Notes under the pieces: generated by a model
What the model was told of the DNA's origin: nothing
The model's input: the letters and a program-made list of their open reading frames with translations, nothing else
The model's database searches: none
Shown here: positions 36,722 through 45,824 of the stretch, piece by piece
How the letters are laid out: the number at the start of each line of letters is the position of its first letter
Numbering within the stretch: the first letter of the stretch is position 1
From: Competibacter sp963695105
GTDB taxonomy: Bacteria > Pseudomonadota > Gammaproteobacteria > Competibacterales > Competibacteraceae
Direction: 5' to 3'
DNA length: 64,000 nucleotides
NCBI GenBank assembly: GCA_963695105.1
Contig: CAVOGC010000055.1
Coordinates: 248,001-312,000 of the forward strand
Program-made: the position numbers and the translations under genes

Positions 36722-36830
36722 AGGGCTCTCCCAGCCGTCGGCCCACCAGAGCCCGCCGTCTGTTCTATCCTGTTGCCAACAGGCGCATAATGAGCCGCAT
36801 CCTGAAAAACCCCAAGGAGAGTCCTGAATC

Positions 36831-38462
36831 ATGAGCGTCGAAACCATCGCCACCCAACCGTTCCAGGATCAAAAACCCGGCACCTCGGGACTGCGCAAGA
36901 AAGTCAAAGTGTTCGAAAAACCGCATTACCTGGAAAATTTCGTGCAAAGCATTTTCGACACGCAGGACGGCTACCAGAACGCGCCGTTGGTGGTCGGCGG
37001 CGACGGCCGTTACTACAACCGGCAGGCGATTCAGACCATCCTGCGCATCGCCGCCGCCAACGGTTGCGGGCAGGTCTTGCTGGGTCAGGGCGGCATTTTC
37101 TCCACCCCCGCGGTCTCCCACATGATCCGCAAGCACGGCGCCTGCGGCGGCATCGTCCTCTCGGCCAGCCACAATCCCGGCGGACCCGACGAGGATTTCG
37201 GCATCAAGTTCAACACGCCGAACGGCGGACCGGCCGCGGAGAAAGTGACCGAGGCCATTTACACGGCCACCCTGCACATCAACCGCTACCATGTGCTGGA
37301 CACGCCGGACATCGACCTGGACCAGATCGGAGCTGCCTTCGTCGGCGAAATGCGGGTTGAAATCGTCGATTCGGTGCGCGACTACGCCGATCTGATGGAA
37401 CAATTGTTCGACTTTGACCGAATCCGCGCACTGTTCCAATCCGGCTTCCGGATGAGCTTCGACGCCATGCACGCGGTGACCGGCCCCTACGCCCGCGAAA
37501 TCCTGGAGCACCGCCTGGGCGCGCCGGTCGGCACGGTGGTCAACGGCGTACCGCTGGAAGACTTCGGTCGCGGCCACCCCGATCCGAATCTGGTGTACGC
37601 CAAAGGGCTGGCCGATCACCTGTTCGGCCCGGACGCGCCCGACTTCGGCGCGGCTTCGGACGGCGACGGCGACCGCAACATGGTGCTGGGCCGGCATTTC
37701 TTCGTCACGCCCAGCGACAGCCTGGCGGTGATCCTGGCCAATGCCGATCTGGCGCCCGGCTATCGCTCCCGCGTGACCGGCGTGGCCCGCTCGATGCCGA
37801 CCAGCCAGGCGGCCGACCGGGTCGCGGCCAAGCTGGGGCTGAATTGCTACGAGACGCCGACCGGCTGGAAGTTCTTCGGCAACCTGCTGGACGCCGGCAA
37901 AATCACCTTGTGCGGCGAGGAAAGTTTCGGCACCGGCTCCGACCATGTGCGCGAGAAAGACGGACTGTGGGCGGTGCTGTTCTGGCTGAACATCCTGGCC
38001 GAACGCCGGCAGTCGGTGGCCGAGATCGTGCGCGAGCACTGGCGGAACTACGGGCGCAATTATTACACCCGCCATGACTACGAAGCGGTCGACAGCGCCG
38101 CCGCCAACGGTCTGATCGACGCCCTGCGCGCCGCCTGCGCCACCCTGCCGGGCCAGCGGCTCGGCTCGTATACGGTCGATTACGCCGACGACTTCCGCTA
38201 TCTCGACCCCATCGACGACAGCGTGAGCGAGAAACAGGGCATTCGCATCGGCTGCAAGGACGGCTCGCGCATCGTCTATCGCCTGTCCGGCACCGGCACC
38301 GAAGGCGCGACCCTGCGGATCTACGTCGAAGCTTACGAGGCCGATCCGGCCAAGCACGATCTCGACACCCAGCAGGCGCTGGCGGAACTGATCGGCATCG
38401 CCGACAGCCTGGCCGGCATCCGCGAGCGCACCGGGCGCAACGAACCGACGGTGATCACCTAA
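36831..38462 (+). CDS. pgm: Alpha-D-glucose phosphomutase (phosphoglucomutase)
   Basis: A 543-residue alpha-D-phosphohexomutase. N-terminal DQKPGTSGLRKKVKVF matches eukaryotic-type PGM1-like enzymes. The catalytic serine lies in LSASHNPGG (Ser113); the metal loop is DGDGDRN; the sugar-specificity loop is CGEESFGTGSDHVREKDGL; and the phosphate loop is RLSGTGTEGATLRIY. It interconverts glucose-1-phosphate and glucose-6-phosphate for glycogen and UDP-glucose metabolism, which also supplies precursors for the arn pathway. The gene is monocistronic-looking. A large antisense frame over it (36765-38537) is a GC-content artefact. Confidence 0.96.
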   Translation: MSVETIATQPFQDQKPGTSGLRKKVKVFEKPHYLENFVQSIFDTQDGYQNAPLVVGGDGRYYNRQAIQTILRIAAANGCGQVLLGQGGIFSTPAVSHMIRKHGACGGIVLSASHNPGGPDEDFGIKFNTPNGGPAAEKVTEAIYTATLHINRYHVLDTPDIDLDQIGAAFVGEMRVEIVDSVRDYADLMEQLFDFDRIRALFQSGFRMSFDAMHAVTGPYAREILEHRLGAPVGTVVNGVPLEDFGRGHPDPNLVYAKGLADHLFGPDAPDFGAASDGDGDRNMVLGRHFFVTPSDSLAVILANADLAPGYRSRVTGVARSMPTSQAADRVAAKLGLNCYETPTGWKFFGNLLDAGKITLCGEESFGTGSDHVREKDGLWAVLFWLNILAERRQSVAEIVREHWRNYGRNYYTRHDYEAVDSAAANGLIDALRAACATLPGQRLGSYTVDYADDFRYLDPIDDSVSEKQGIRIGCKDGSRIVYRLSGTGTEGATLRIYVEAYEADPAKHDLDTQQALAELIGIADSLAGIRERTGRNEPTVIT

Positions 38463-38776
38463 TCCACCCCCATGCCGCCCGACCTCGATCTCTTCCATGG
38501 AGGGAGGAGACGGTTGGGCCTTCATCGGCGTTCTCAACCGAGAGCGTCGGCTTCAAGGGCGAGTGCGGCGGGCCGCCGCGCCGCAAGGCGACTGGAAGCG
38601 CTTGCGGCTACAACGAAAAACGCGGGCAAATTTCATCGCCTGTGTATAATGACGCGCTTTAAATCAGACCCCCTGCCTGTCCCCGTGCGAACTCCGCTGC
38701 CCAGCGCCGTTAACGGCCGCCCCGCTTCTCGCCAGCGCGACCGCGGGCGGAGACCGGTAAACCAAGAGGAACTACC
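38463..38776 (+). promoter_or_regulatory. 314-base pgm-yajC gap with an extended -10 promoter candidate
   Basis: No coding sequence is recognised. TGTGTATAAT (38641-38650) is an extended -10 element; no good -35 lies at the right distance. It would start the yajC-secD-secF transcript with a leader of about 120 bases. The queA-tgt genes that often precede yajC are absent. Repetitive CGCC/GGCG stretches at 38561-38600 are only base composition. Confidence 0.5.
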
Positions 38777-39127
38777 GTGGAAAGCATCCTGAACATCCTG
38801 ATCCCCGCCGCCGCCGCCCAGCAGACCGGCGCCCCTTCCGGCGGCGAGTTGGGCCTGATGAACCTGCTGTTTCCCATTATTCTGATCGGCGCCTTCTACT
38901 TCCTGCTGATCCGCCCCCAGACCAAGCGCGCCAAAGAGCACAAGCAAATGGTGGATGCGATCAAGAAGGGCGACGAAATCGTCTCCGGCGGCGGCGTGCT
39001 GGGCCGGGTCACCGAGGTAGGTGAGAATTTCGCGCAGGTTGAAATCGCCGAAAACGTGCAGATCAGGATTCAAAAGCAATCCGTCAGCTCGCTGATGCCC
39101 AAGGGCACCTATAAAGGCACTCTGTAA
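38777..39127 (+). CDS. yajC: Sec translocon accessory protein YajC
   Basis: A 116-residue protein starting at GTG 38777 with AAGAGGAA upstream. After a short Ala-rich segment comes one helix, LLFPIILIGAFYFLLIRPQTKRAKEHKQM, the family signature (FYFLLIRPQ), followed by GDEIVSGGGVLGRVTEVG and QIRIQKQSVSSLMPKGTYKG. YajC associates with SecDF at the inner membrane. It is the first gene of the yajC-secD-secF operon, 36 bases before secD. Confidence 0.96.
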   Translation: MESILNILIPAAAAQQTGAPSGGELGLMNLLFPIILIGAFYFLLIRPQTKRAKEHKQMVDAIKKGDEIVSGGGVLGRVTEVGENFAQVEIAENVQIRIQKQSVSSLMPKGTYKGTL

Positions 39128-39163
39128 CCGCGCCACCCGGCGCCACGCGGGAAACGCCGTTCC

Positions 39164-41035
39164 ATGGCCACGCCTTACAACCTGAATCAATACTCCTGGT
39201 GGAAATACCTGCTGATCGGCCTGGTGATACTGTGGGGCCTGATTTTTGCGCTGCCCAACCTGTTCGGCGAGGACCCGGCGGTGCAAATCTCCGGCGCCCG
39301 GGCCAACACCGCCATCGATCCGGTGTTCCAGAATCGGGTCGCCGCCCTGCTCGATGCCGAAAAGCTGCCCCACAAGCGGCTGGAGTTGGAGGCTGATCGC
39401 CTGCTGATCCGCTTCGCCGACCCGGAAGAACAGCTCAAGGCCGCCGACATCCTCAAGGACCGCTTGGGCCGCGATTACATCGTTGCCCTCAACCTGGCCT
39501 CGTCGGAACCGGGATTTCTGCGAGCGCTGGGTTTGAGTCCGATGTATCTCGGCCTGGATCTGCGCGGCGGCGTGCATTTCCTGATGCAGGTGGACATGGA
39601 CGCCACCGTCAATCAGGTCGAGGAAAGCTATGTCGAGGACATCCGCGCCCAACTGCGCGCCGAAAAGGTGCTGTACGCCTCGGTGGGCCGCGCAACGGGC
39701 GGCGGCGTGCAAGTCGAGTTCAAGGATGGCGCCGAACGCGACAAGGCCGCCCAGGTGTTGCGCAAGCAACTGCCGAGTCTGCAACAGAGCGAACCGGACC
39801 CGCTCAACCTCAAACTAACTCTCGGCGAACCGGAAATCCGAGAAAAGCGCGCCTTCGCGCTGCAACAGAACATCACCACCCTGCGCAACCGGGTCAACGA
39901 ACTGGGTGTGGCCGAACCGATCATTCAGCAGCAGGGCAACGACCGCATCGTGGTGCAACTGCCCGGTGTGCAGGATACCGCCCGCGCCAAGGAAATCCTC
40001 GGCGCCACCGCCACCCTGGAATTCCGGCTGGCGGACGAGGAAAACGATTGGCCCCAGGCCGCCGCCACCGGCCGCATCCCGCTCAACTCGCGGCTGTACA
40101 AGGATCGCGAGGGCCGTCCGGTGCTGCTGCAAAAGCGCGTGATGCTAACCGGCGATTCCATCGTCGACGCCGCCTCCGGGCTGGACCAGCAAAGCGGCGG
40201 ACCGGCGGTGTTCATCACCCTGGACGGCAAGGGCGCCAATCGCTTCGAGAACGCCACCAAGGACAACATCGGCAAACGCATGGGCGTGGTGTTTATCGAG
40301 AACAAAACCGAGACCAAACGGGTGGACGGCGAGTTGAAGAAAACCGCCTACACGGTCGAGGAAGTGATCAACATCGCCACCATCCGCGACCGGCTGGGCC
40401 GGCGCTTCCAGATTACCGGGCTGGACAGCACCCGCGAGGCCCGCGACCTGGCTCTGCTGCTACGAGCCGGCGCGCTGGCCAGCCCGATCGAGATCATCGA
40501 GGAGCGCACCGTCGGCCCCAGCGCCGGCAAGGAAAATATCGAGCAGGGCTTCCGCGCCGCAATGGTTTCGCTGCTGGTAATCGCCGCGTTCATGATCGGG
40601 CGCTACCGCTGGTTCGGCGTCATCGCCACCGCCGCGCTGGCCGCCAACGTGGTGCTGATCGTGGCCGCGCTGTCCATGCTGCAGGCCACGCTTACCCTGC
40701 CGGGCATCGCCGGCATCGTGCTGACCATGGGCATGGCGGTGGATGCCAATGTGCTGATTTACGAACGTATCCGCGAAGAACTGCGCAACGGCAACAGTCC
40801 GCAGGCGGCGATCCACGCCGGCTTCGACCGGGCCTTCGACACCATCCTCGACTCCAATCTGACCACCCTGATCGCGGCGATCATGCTGTTCGGTTTCGGC
40901 ACCGGCCCGATCAAGGGCTTCGCGGTCACGCTCAGCATCGGCATCCTGACTTCGATGTTCACCGCGGTCACCGGCTCGCGGGCGCTGGTCAACTTCATCT
41001 ACGGCGGCCGCAAGCTGCAAAAACTGGCCGTCTGA
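39164..41035 (+). CDS. secD: Protein translocase subunit SecD
   Basis: A 623-residue RND-fold protein. It begins with a helix (YSWWKYLLIGLVILWGLIFALPNLFG), has a large periplasmic domain (P1, about 35-440) with the LGLDLRGGVHFLMQVDM motif, and a C-terminal six-helix part with VLTMGMAVDANVLIYERIREELRNG (the proton-relay GMAVDANVLIYE region). SecDF uses the proton motive force to pull proteins from the Sec channel. The frame is uninterrupted. Confidence 0.97.
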   Translation: MATPYNLNQYSWWKYLLIGLVILWGLIFALPNLFGEDPAVQISGARANTAIDPVFQNRVAALLDAEKLPHKRLELEADRLLIRFADPEEQLKAADILKDRLGRDYIVALNLASSEPGFLRALGLSPMYLGLDLRGGVHFLMQVDMDATVNQVEESYVEDIRAQLRAEKVLYASVGRATGGGVQVEFKDGAERDKAAQVLRKQLPSLQQSEPDPLNLKLTLGEPEIREKRAFALQQNITTLRNRVNELGVAEPIIQQQGNDRIVVQLPGVQDTARAKEILGATATLEFRLADEENDWPQAAATGRIPLNSRLYKDREGRPVLLQKRVMLTGDSIVDAASGLDQQSGGPAVFITLDGKGANRFENATKDNIGKRMGVVFIENKTETKRVDGELKKTAYTVEEVINIATIRDRLGRRFQITGLDSTREARDLALLLRAGALASPIEIIEERTVGPSAGKENIEQGFRAAMVSLLVIAAFMIGRYRWFGVIATAALAANVVLIVAALSMLQATLTLPGIAGIVLTMGMAVDANVLIYERIREELRNGNSPQAAIHAGFDRAFDTILDSNLTTLIAAIMLFGFGTGPIKGFAVTLSIGILTSMFTAVTGSRALVNFIYGGRKLQKLAV

Positions 41036-41051
41036 TCCGCCGGCACGGGAA

Positions 41052-41999
41052 ATGGCTTCTATGTGGCGCTTGAACCTTTACAACACCAATATTGACTTTC
41101 TGCGCTGGCGCAAACTGGCGATGGTCTGGTCCGTCGCCGTGCTGCTCATCGCGGTCGGCTCGCTGCTGGTCCGGGGCATGAACCTGGGACTGGATTTCAC
41201 CGGCGGCACGGTGATCGAGGTGCAATACCCGGAGCCGGTGGAGATCCCCAAGGTGCGCGAAACCCTGGCCAAGGCCGGTTTTGGCGACGCCCAGACCCAG
41301 CACTTCGGCACCTCCAAGGATGTGCTGATCCGCATCCCACCGCGCGACCAGCGCAATGCCGCCGCCTTGAGCAACGAGGTGCTGCAAGCCTTGCAGAATG
41401 CCGGCGGCGGCGGCGGCATCACCCTGGCGCGAGCCGAGTACGTCGGACCGCAAGTAGGTCAGGAACTGGTGGAACAGGGCGGTCTGGCGGCGCTGGGCGC
41501 GCTTGCGGGCATTCTGGTCTACGTCATGTTCCGCTTCGAATGGCGGTTGGCGGTCGGCACCATCGCCGCCACCATCCACGACGTGATTTTCACCGTTGGC
41601 TGGTTTTCGCTGTTTCAGCTCGAATTCGACCTGACGGTACTGGCGGCGGTGCTGGCGGTGATCGGCTATTCGGTCAACGACACCGTGGTCGTGCTGGACC
41701 GCATCCGCGAAAACTTCCGCAAGCGGCGCAAGGGCTCGGTGCTGGAGATCATGAACCGCTCGATCAACGAGACGCTCTCGCGCACCCTCATGACCAGTCT
41801 GGCCACTTTGCTGTCGGTGATCGTTCTGTACTTCCTCGGCGGCGTGGTGATGCGCGGCTTCTCGATCGCCATGATCGTCGGCATCGTGGTCGGCACCTAC
41901 TCGTCCATCTACATCGCCAGCGCCAGCGCGCTGTATCTGGGCATCAGCCGCGAGGACCTGTTGCCACGAGCGAAAGAAACCGCGGATGAGCGGCCCTGA
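41052..41999 (+). CDS. secF: Protein translocase subunit SecF
   Basis: A 315-residue partner of SecD, starting MASMWRLNLYNTNIDFLRWRK. It has a first helix (MVWSVAVLLIAVGSLLVRG), the LGLDFTGGTVIEVQYP motif, a short periplasmic domain and five C-terminal helices with VIGYSVNDTVVVLDRIRENFR and MNRSINETLSRTLMTSLATLLSVI. These match SecF conserved loops. It follows secD by 16 bases and is ended by a strong hairpin at 42004-42033. Confidence 0.97.
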   Translation: MASMWRLNLYNTNIDFLRWRKLAMVWSVAVLLIAVGSLLVRGMNLGLDFTGGTVIEVQYPEPVEIPKVRETLAKAGFGDAQTQHFGTSKDVLIRIPPRDQRNAAALSNEVLQALQNAGGGGGITLARAEYVGPQVGQELVEQGGLAALGALAGILVYVMFRFEWRLAVGTIAATIHDVIFTVGWFSLFQLEFDLTVLAAVLAVIGYSVNDTVVVLDRIRENFRKRRKGSVLEIMNRSINETLSRTLMTSLATLLSVIVLYFLGGVVMRGFSIAMIVGIVVGTYSSIYIASASALYLGISREDLLPRAKETADERP

Positions 42000-42003
42000 A
42001 CCA

Positions 42004-42033
42004 CGGCCAGGGAAGCCGCAACCTCCCTGGCCG
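42004..42033. terminator. Strong hairpin terminator candidate after secF
   Basis: CGGCCAGGGA (42004-42013) and TCCCTGGCCG (42024-42033) form a perfect 10-bp stem around a 10-base loop, five bases after the secF stop. The convergent gene ends at 42048, so it may serve both strands. No T-run follows, so the call rests on stem strength and position. Confidence 0.6.
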
Positions 42034-42047
42034 CGCGCGCGACCCGC

Positions 42048-42383
42048 TTAGGAGTTGCTCCGAAGTTGGTGGAACGGGTCCTCGTCGATCGGCGACTCCA
42101 CTTGATGATCGTGCGTGCTGTCCGCGCGATGGAGCAGATCGCTTTCCACCCCCCGGATCACCAGGCGCGCCCAGGCCGCGGCGATCAACCACAACAGGAC
42201 GCCGGCCGCAATCAGAAACCCCGGACCGAACAGATCGCCCAGCGTGCCGCCGGCCAAGCCGTAACCGATGCCGGCCAGACTCCCCAACCAGAACACGCCG
42301 ATTGGCGCCGCGGTGCAGGTCACGCAGCCGTAACGGGCGACCGCCGCGGGCGGGGCGATCAGTGCGAGCATGGTTCGTTTCAT
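42048..42383 (-). CDS. Small membrane protein with a CVTC motif, unknown function
   Basis: A 111-residue protein with an N-terminal hydrophobic stretch (MKRTMLALIAPPAAVARYGCVTCTAAPIGVF), a CxxC pair (GCVTCT) at the membrane border, Gly-rich second helix (GSLAGIGYGLAGGTLGDLF) and third helix (GFLIAAGVLLWLIAAAW), then a charged tail with SDLLHRADSTHDH. The layout recalls small metal or thiol membrane proteins, but no family is firm. It converges on secF and starts downstream of an A+T-rich intergenic region. Confidence 0.6.
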   Translation of the reverse strand: MKRTMLALIAPPAAVARYGCVTCTAAPIGVFWLGSLAGIGYGLAGGTLGDLFGPGFLIAAGVLLWLIAAAWARLVIRGVESDLLHRADSTHDHQVESPIDEDPFHQLRSNS

Positions 42384-42480
42384 GGCATGGTTCCTCCGAT
42401 GGAATTATTAAAGTATCGTATCGGTTCAAGGTTGGATCGTTCCCGCGCGAATCCTCACCTGTGCATTTCGCGAAGATTCT

Positions 42481-42507
42481 GACTATAACCATAGTCTTAA
42501 TATTTAA
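42481..42507. promoter_or_regulatory. Two adjacent A+T-rich palindromes in the 42384-42610 intergenic region
   Basis: GACTAT-AACC-ATAGTC (42481-42496) is a perfect 6-4-6 inverted repeat, and CTTAA-TAT-TTAAG (42495-42507) is a second perfect one overlapping its end. They lie in the divergent promoter region between the small membrane protein gene and the tail-anchored receiver gene. They could be an operator. The regulator is unknown. Confidence 0.4.
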
Positions 42508-42610
42508 GTATTGCATAACAGTTGCGTCGGATCGAAAAAAAACGTTCACTCGTCCTAATATCAGGACATACCAAGATTATTCGACGATTCTCGTGCCGTA
42601 GGAGGCCTGC

Positions 42611-43801
42611 ATGAACATCAAAAAGGCGCTGGTGGTGGATGACTCCAAAGTCGCCCACCTGACCTTACGCAAGTTGTTGCTCGAGCGCGGCATCGAGGTC
42701 GACTGGGTTGGATCGGGCGAGGATTGCATCAAGTACCTGGAAACCAAAAAACCGGACATCATTTTCATGGATGTCATGATGCCCGGCATGGACGGCTTCG
42801 AAACCAGCCGCGCCATCACCGGACAGCACCAGGATGCTCCCGCCATCGTCATGTGCTCCGCCAACGCCACCGACGAAGACAAGCGGGACGCCAAGGAAAG
42901 CGGCGCGGTCGAATTTCTCTCCAAACCTTACACCCCGGACCAACTGGATGCGGTCATGCAAATGGTCAGCGCGGGCACGGCGGCCATCTCCATGGAAGAA
43001 CCGGTCGCGCCCGCGACGACCGTCCCCACGCCCAGCGTGGTCGAAAAAGAGCCGACGGTGCTTCCCGAGATCGCGGCGACCCCGGAAAAAACCGCTCCCG
43101 CCGCCGAAGCTCCGATCCGCGTTCCCGCCGAAATGGCCGAGGCTTCCTCCGCCTCGGAAGTCGAACAAATCGCCGAACGAGTGGCCTGGACGGTCGCCGA
43201 AAAGGTGACCCGGGACATCATCCAGGAACTGGTGCCCAACCTGACCCGCGAGATCGCGGTTCAGACCGCGCGCGGCGTCGCCGAGGATCTGGGCCGGCGG
43301 GCCGCGCACGCGGCGGTGCGCGCCTCGCAGGAAGCCGCCAAACAGGTCGCCACCGAAATCGCCCGAGGCACCGCCGAACGCACGGCGCGCACCACCGCGC
43401 AGGAAAGCGCCCGGGCCGTGGCCGAACAGGCCGCCCGCGAGGTCAGCGAAGGTGTTTCCCAGCGCAATGTCGCCCACGGCCTGGAGGTCAACCGGGAAGA
43501 ATTGCTCAAGGAGATCGAGGCCCGAGTCGACCGGCACAGCCAGGAAACGCTGACTTTGGCCATCGGCAGCCAAGATTTCAAGCAGCAGATCATTCAGATG
43601 GTTCGCGGCGGCATTCAGCCGGTCATCGAAACCATTGCCCGGGAAACCTCGGAACGTGTGGTCCGACAAGCCACCGTCAACCTGAGCGCCGAAGCGGGCG
43701 GATCGTCGACAACCCGCGTCACCGTAGCCATGGTGATCAGCATCGTTGCCCTGCTCGGAGCGGCCACCGCGCTGCTCGGCTCCGCGTTCAAGCTGTTCTA
43801 A
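42611..43801 (+). CDS. Response-regulator receiver protein with Ala-rich helical repeat and C-terminal membrane anchor
   Basis: A 396-residue protein. Residues 1-125 are a complete receiver domain (MNIKKALVVDDSKVAHLTLR, phosphoacceptor Asp54 in IIFMDVMMPGMDG, Lys105 in FLSKPYTPD). Residues 130-175 are a Pro/Glu/Ala linker. Residues 180-365 are a long Ala/Arg/Glu-rich amphipathic helix region (AAREVSEGVS, ARGVAEDLGRRAAHAAVRAS). Residues about 368-396 are one membrane helix (TVAMVISIVALLGAATALLGS) with a very short tail. No DNA-binding or enzymatic output domain is present. A GGAGG lies before the ATG. Phosphorylation could alter assembly of the coiled stalk at the membrane. Confidence 0.85.
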   Translation: MNIKKALVVDDSKVAHLTLRKLLLERGIEVDWVGSGEDCIKYLETKKPDIIFMDVMMPGMDGFETSRAITGQHQDAPAIVMCSANATDEDKRDAKESGAVEFLSKPYTPDQLDAVMQMVSAGTAAISMEEPVAPATTVPTPSVVEKEPTVLPEIAATPEKTAPAAEAPIRVPAEMAEASSASEVEQIAERVAWTVAEKVTRDIIQELVPNLTREIAVQTARGVAEDLGRRAAHAAVRASQEAAKQVATEIARGTAERTARTTAQESARAVAEQAAREVSEGVSQRNVAHGLEVNREELLKEIEARVDRHSQETLTLAIGSQDFKQQIIQMVRGGIQPVIETIARETSERVVRQATVNLSAEAGGSSTTRVTVAMVISIVALLGAATALLGSAFKLF

Positions 43802-43889
43802 ACCTGTTTCGGTTTACATGACCCCGCCCGGCGTTCGAGCCCGGCGGGCCGCGTCGCCAGCGTCCTCCGCCATTTTCCTAAACGCCGCC

Positions 43890-45629
43890 ATGCGCTTTCC
43901 ATCCCCCATCTTTCGTGCGCCCGTGCTACTGCTATTGGGATTGTGCTGCCTCCCGCCGCCGGGCGCGGCCGTGGCCGAACCCACGATCTTCTCCCCCCGC
44001 GACCGCATCCATCCAATCTTCGCCCCGCATGGCATGGTGGTCAGCCAGGAAGCGCGGGCCAGCGAAATTGGATTGGATATCCTCAAAAAGGGCGGCGGCG
44101 CGGTTGATGCGGCGGTGGCGGTCGGCTTCGCGCTGGCGGTTACCCTGCCGCAGGCCGGCAATCTGGGCGGCGGCGGCTTCATGCTGACCTACAACGCGCA
44201 AACCCGGCAGTCCGAAGCCATCGACTTCCGGGAAACCGCGCCCGCCGCCGCCAGTCGGGATTTGTACCTGAACGAGCAGGGCGACGTGGACGAACCGCGC
44301 ATTCGCTTTAGCCATCAGGCGGCTGGCGTGCCGGGCACGGTGGCCGGACTGGCGCTGGTCCACGAACGCCACGGTCGCCTGCCGTGGCGACAACTGGTCG
44401 AACCGGCCGCGCAACTGGCCAAACAGGGTTTTCCGGTCGATGCGGAATTGGCGCAGTCGCTGCGGGAAACCCGCGAGCGGATGGCGCCTTGGCCGGCGAG
44501 CATGAACATCTTTTTCAAGGCCGACGGCGCCACCTACCAGCCGGGCGAAACGCTGGCGCAACCGGATCTGGCCGCCTCGCTCAAACTGATCGCCGAGCAG
44601 GGCGCCAAGGCGTTCTACGAAGGGGACATCGCCCAAAAACTGGTCGCCGACATGAAAGCCCACCAGGGCTTGATCACCCTGGACGACCTCAAGAATTACC
44701 GGGCCTTGGTCCGCGCGCCGGCGCGGGGCAGCTATCGGGGTTACGAAATTGTTTCCATGCCGCCGCCCAGTTCCGGCGGCGTGCATCTCATCCAGATCCT
44801 CAACATCCTGGAAACCTGGCCGTTGGGCGAACTGGGCCACAACAGCGCCACCACCATCCACCGCATGGCCGAAGCGATGAAGCTCGCCTATGCCGACCGC
44901 AGTGAATATCTGGGCGATCCGGATTTCGCCAAGGTGCCGGTCGCCGGCCTGACCGCGAAAGCGTACGCCAAGGAACTGGCGGCACGCATCGAGCCGAACC
45001 GGGCCAAGCCGGCAACGGAGATCAAACCCGGCCAGCCCCAGCGCCACGAAAGCGGGCAGACCACGCACTACTCGGTGGTGGACCGGGACGGCAACGCCGT
45101 CGCCGTGACCTATACCCTGAATTTCGGCTATGGCTCCGGCATCGTCGCCGCCGGCACCGGCATCCTGCTCAACAACGAGATGGACGATTTCGCCGCCAAG
45201 CCGGGAGTACCGAACGCCTATGGGTTGATCGGCGGCGACGCCAACGCGGTCGGCCCCGGCAAGCGCCCGCTCAGCTCGATGACTCCGACCCTGGTGTTCA
45301 AGGACGGCCGACCGGTGTTGGTCACCGGCAGTCCTGGCGGCAGCCGCATCATCACCACCGTGCTGCAAATCCTGCTCAACGTCATCGACCACGGCATGAA
45401 CATCGCCGAAGCCACGGTCGCCCCGCGCGTGCATCACCAGTGGCTACCGGACGAACTGCGGGTCGAGGAAGGACTCAGCCCGGACACCGTGCGATTGCTG
45501 GAAGGATGGGGACACAAGGTCGTGGTCAAGGATGCGATGGGCGACACCCAGAGCATCGTCCGCGCGCCGGAAGGGCTGTACGGCTTTCCCGACACCCGCC
45601 GGGCCGGCGGATCGGCGGCCGGGTATTGA
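43890..45629 (+). CDS. ggt: Gamma-glutamyltransferase
   Basis: A 579-residue periplasmic precursor starting at ATG 43890, with signal peptide MRFPSPIFRAPVLLLLGLCC ending AAVAEP. The processing site is at the Thr-Thr pair in ESGQTTHYSVVDRDGN (Thr391-392), the nucleophile that begins the small subunit. Other motifs: LPQAGNLGGGGFML, HQAAGVPGTVAGL, GILLNNEMDDFAAKPG, GPGKRPLSSMTPT and TGSPGGSRIIT. It ends with the family-like AGY. It cleaves glutathione and gamma-glutamyl compounds. The frame begins 144 bases earlier without support. Confidence 0.96.
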   Translation: MRFPSPIFRAPVLLLLGLCCLPPPGAAVAEPTIFSPRDRIHPIFAPHGMVVSQEARASEIGLDILKKGGGAVDAAVAVGFALAVTLPQAGNLGGGGFMLTYNAQTRQSEAIDFRETAPAAASRDLYLNEQGDVDEPRIRFSHQAAGVPGTVAGLALVHERHGRLPWRQLVEPAAQLAKQGFPVDAELAQSLRETRERMAPWPASMNIFFKADGATYQPGETLAQPDLAASLKLIAEQGAKAFYEGDIAQKLVADMKAHQGLITLDDLKNYRALVRAPARGSYRGYEIVSMPPPSSGGVHLIQILNILETWPLGELGHNSATTIHRMAEAMKLAYADRSEYLGDPDFAKVPVAGLTAKAYAKELAARIEPNRAKPATEIKPGQPQRHESGQTTHYSVVDRDGNAVAVTYTLNFGYGSGIVAAGTGILLNNEMDDFAAKPGVPNAYGLIGGDANAVGPGKRPLSSMTPTLVFKDGRPVLVTGSPGGSRIITTVLQILLNVIDHGMNIAEATVAPRVHHQWLPDELRVEEGLSPDTVRLLEGWGHKVVVKDAMGDTQSIVRAPEGLYGFPDTRRAGGSAAGY

Positions 45630-45636
45630 ACCGATC

Positions 45637-45660
45637 GGGGCTGGCGGGCCGCCAGTCCCC
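45637..45660 (+). terminator. Hairpin terminator candidate after ggt
   Basis: GGGGCTGGCGG pairs with CCGCCAGTCCCC around a minimal loop, with one bulged A, seven bases after the ggt stop. It is GC-rich without a T-run, so confidence is moderate. A TTTTTAA run further on (45722-45728) is too far to be part of it. Confidence 0.5.
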
Positions 45661-45824
45661 GCGGAACCCACGCCCGCGCCGCGCGGTTCAGCTCGACAGC
45701 TTGCCTCGCTTATAGGTAGACTTTTTAACCCGCCCGGCAACCGCCGCTCTTCCCGTCGGCCTCCGGCCCGAGCGCGGCCCGCCCGCCGGAACCCCCGTGA
45801 TTCAGCCCCTGTGGAAACGCACTC

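Noticed and set aside
36722..36754. GGGCTCT/AGAGCCC inverted repeat after the DUF2126 gene, considered as a terminator
   Set aside because: The 18-base loop is large and no T-run follows, so support is weak.
36765..38537. A 590-residue minus-strand open frame over pgm
   Set aside because: It is antisense to an unmistakable phosphoglucomutase, has no family motif and is rich in Gly/Ala/Val/His as expected for the complementary frame of high-GC coding DNA.
43932..45437. A 501-residue minus-strand open frame over ggt
   Set aside because: It is antisense to a complete gamma-glutamyltransferase and has no recognisable domain.
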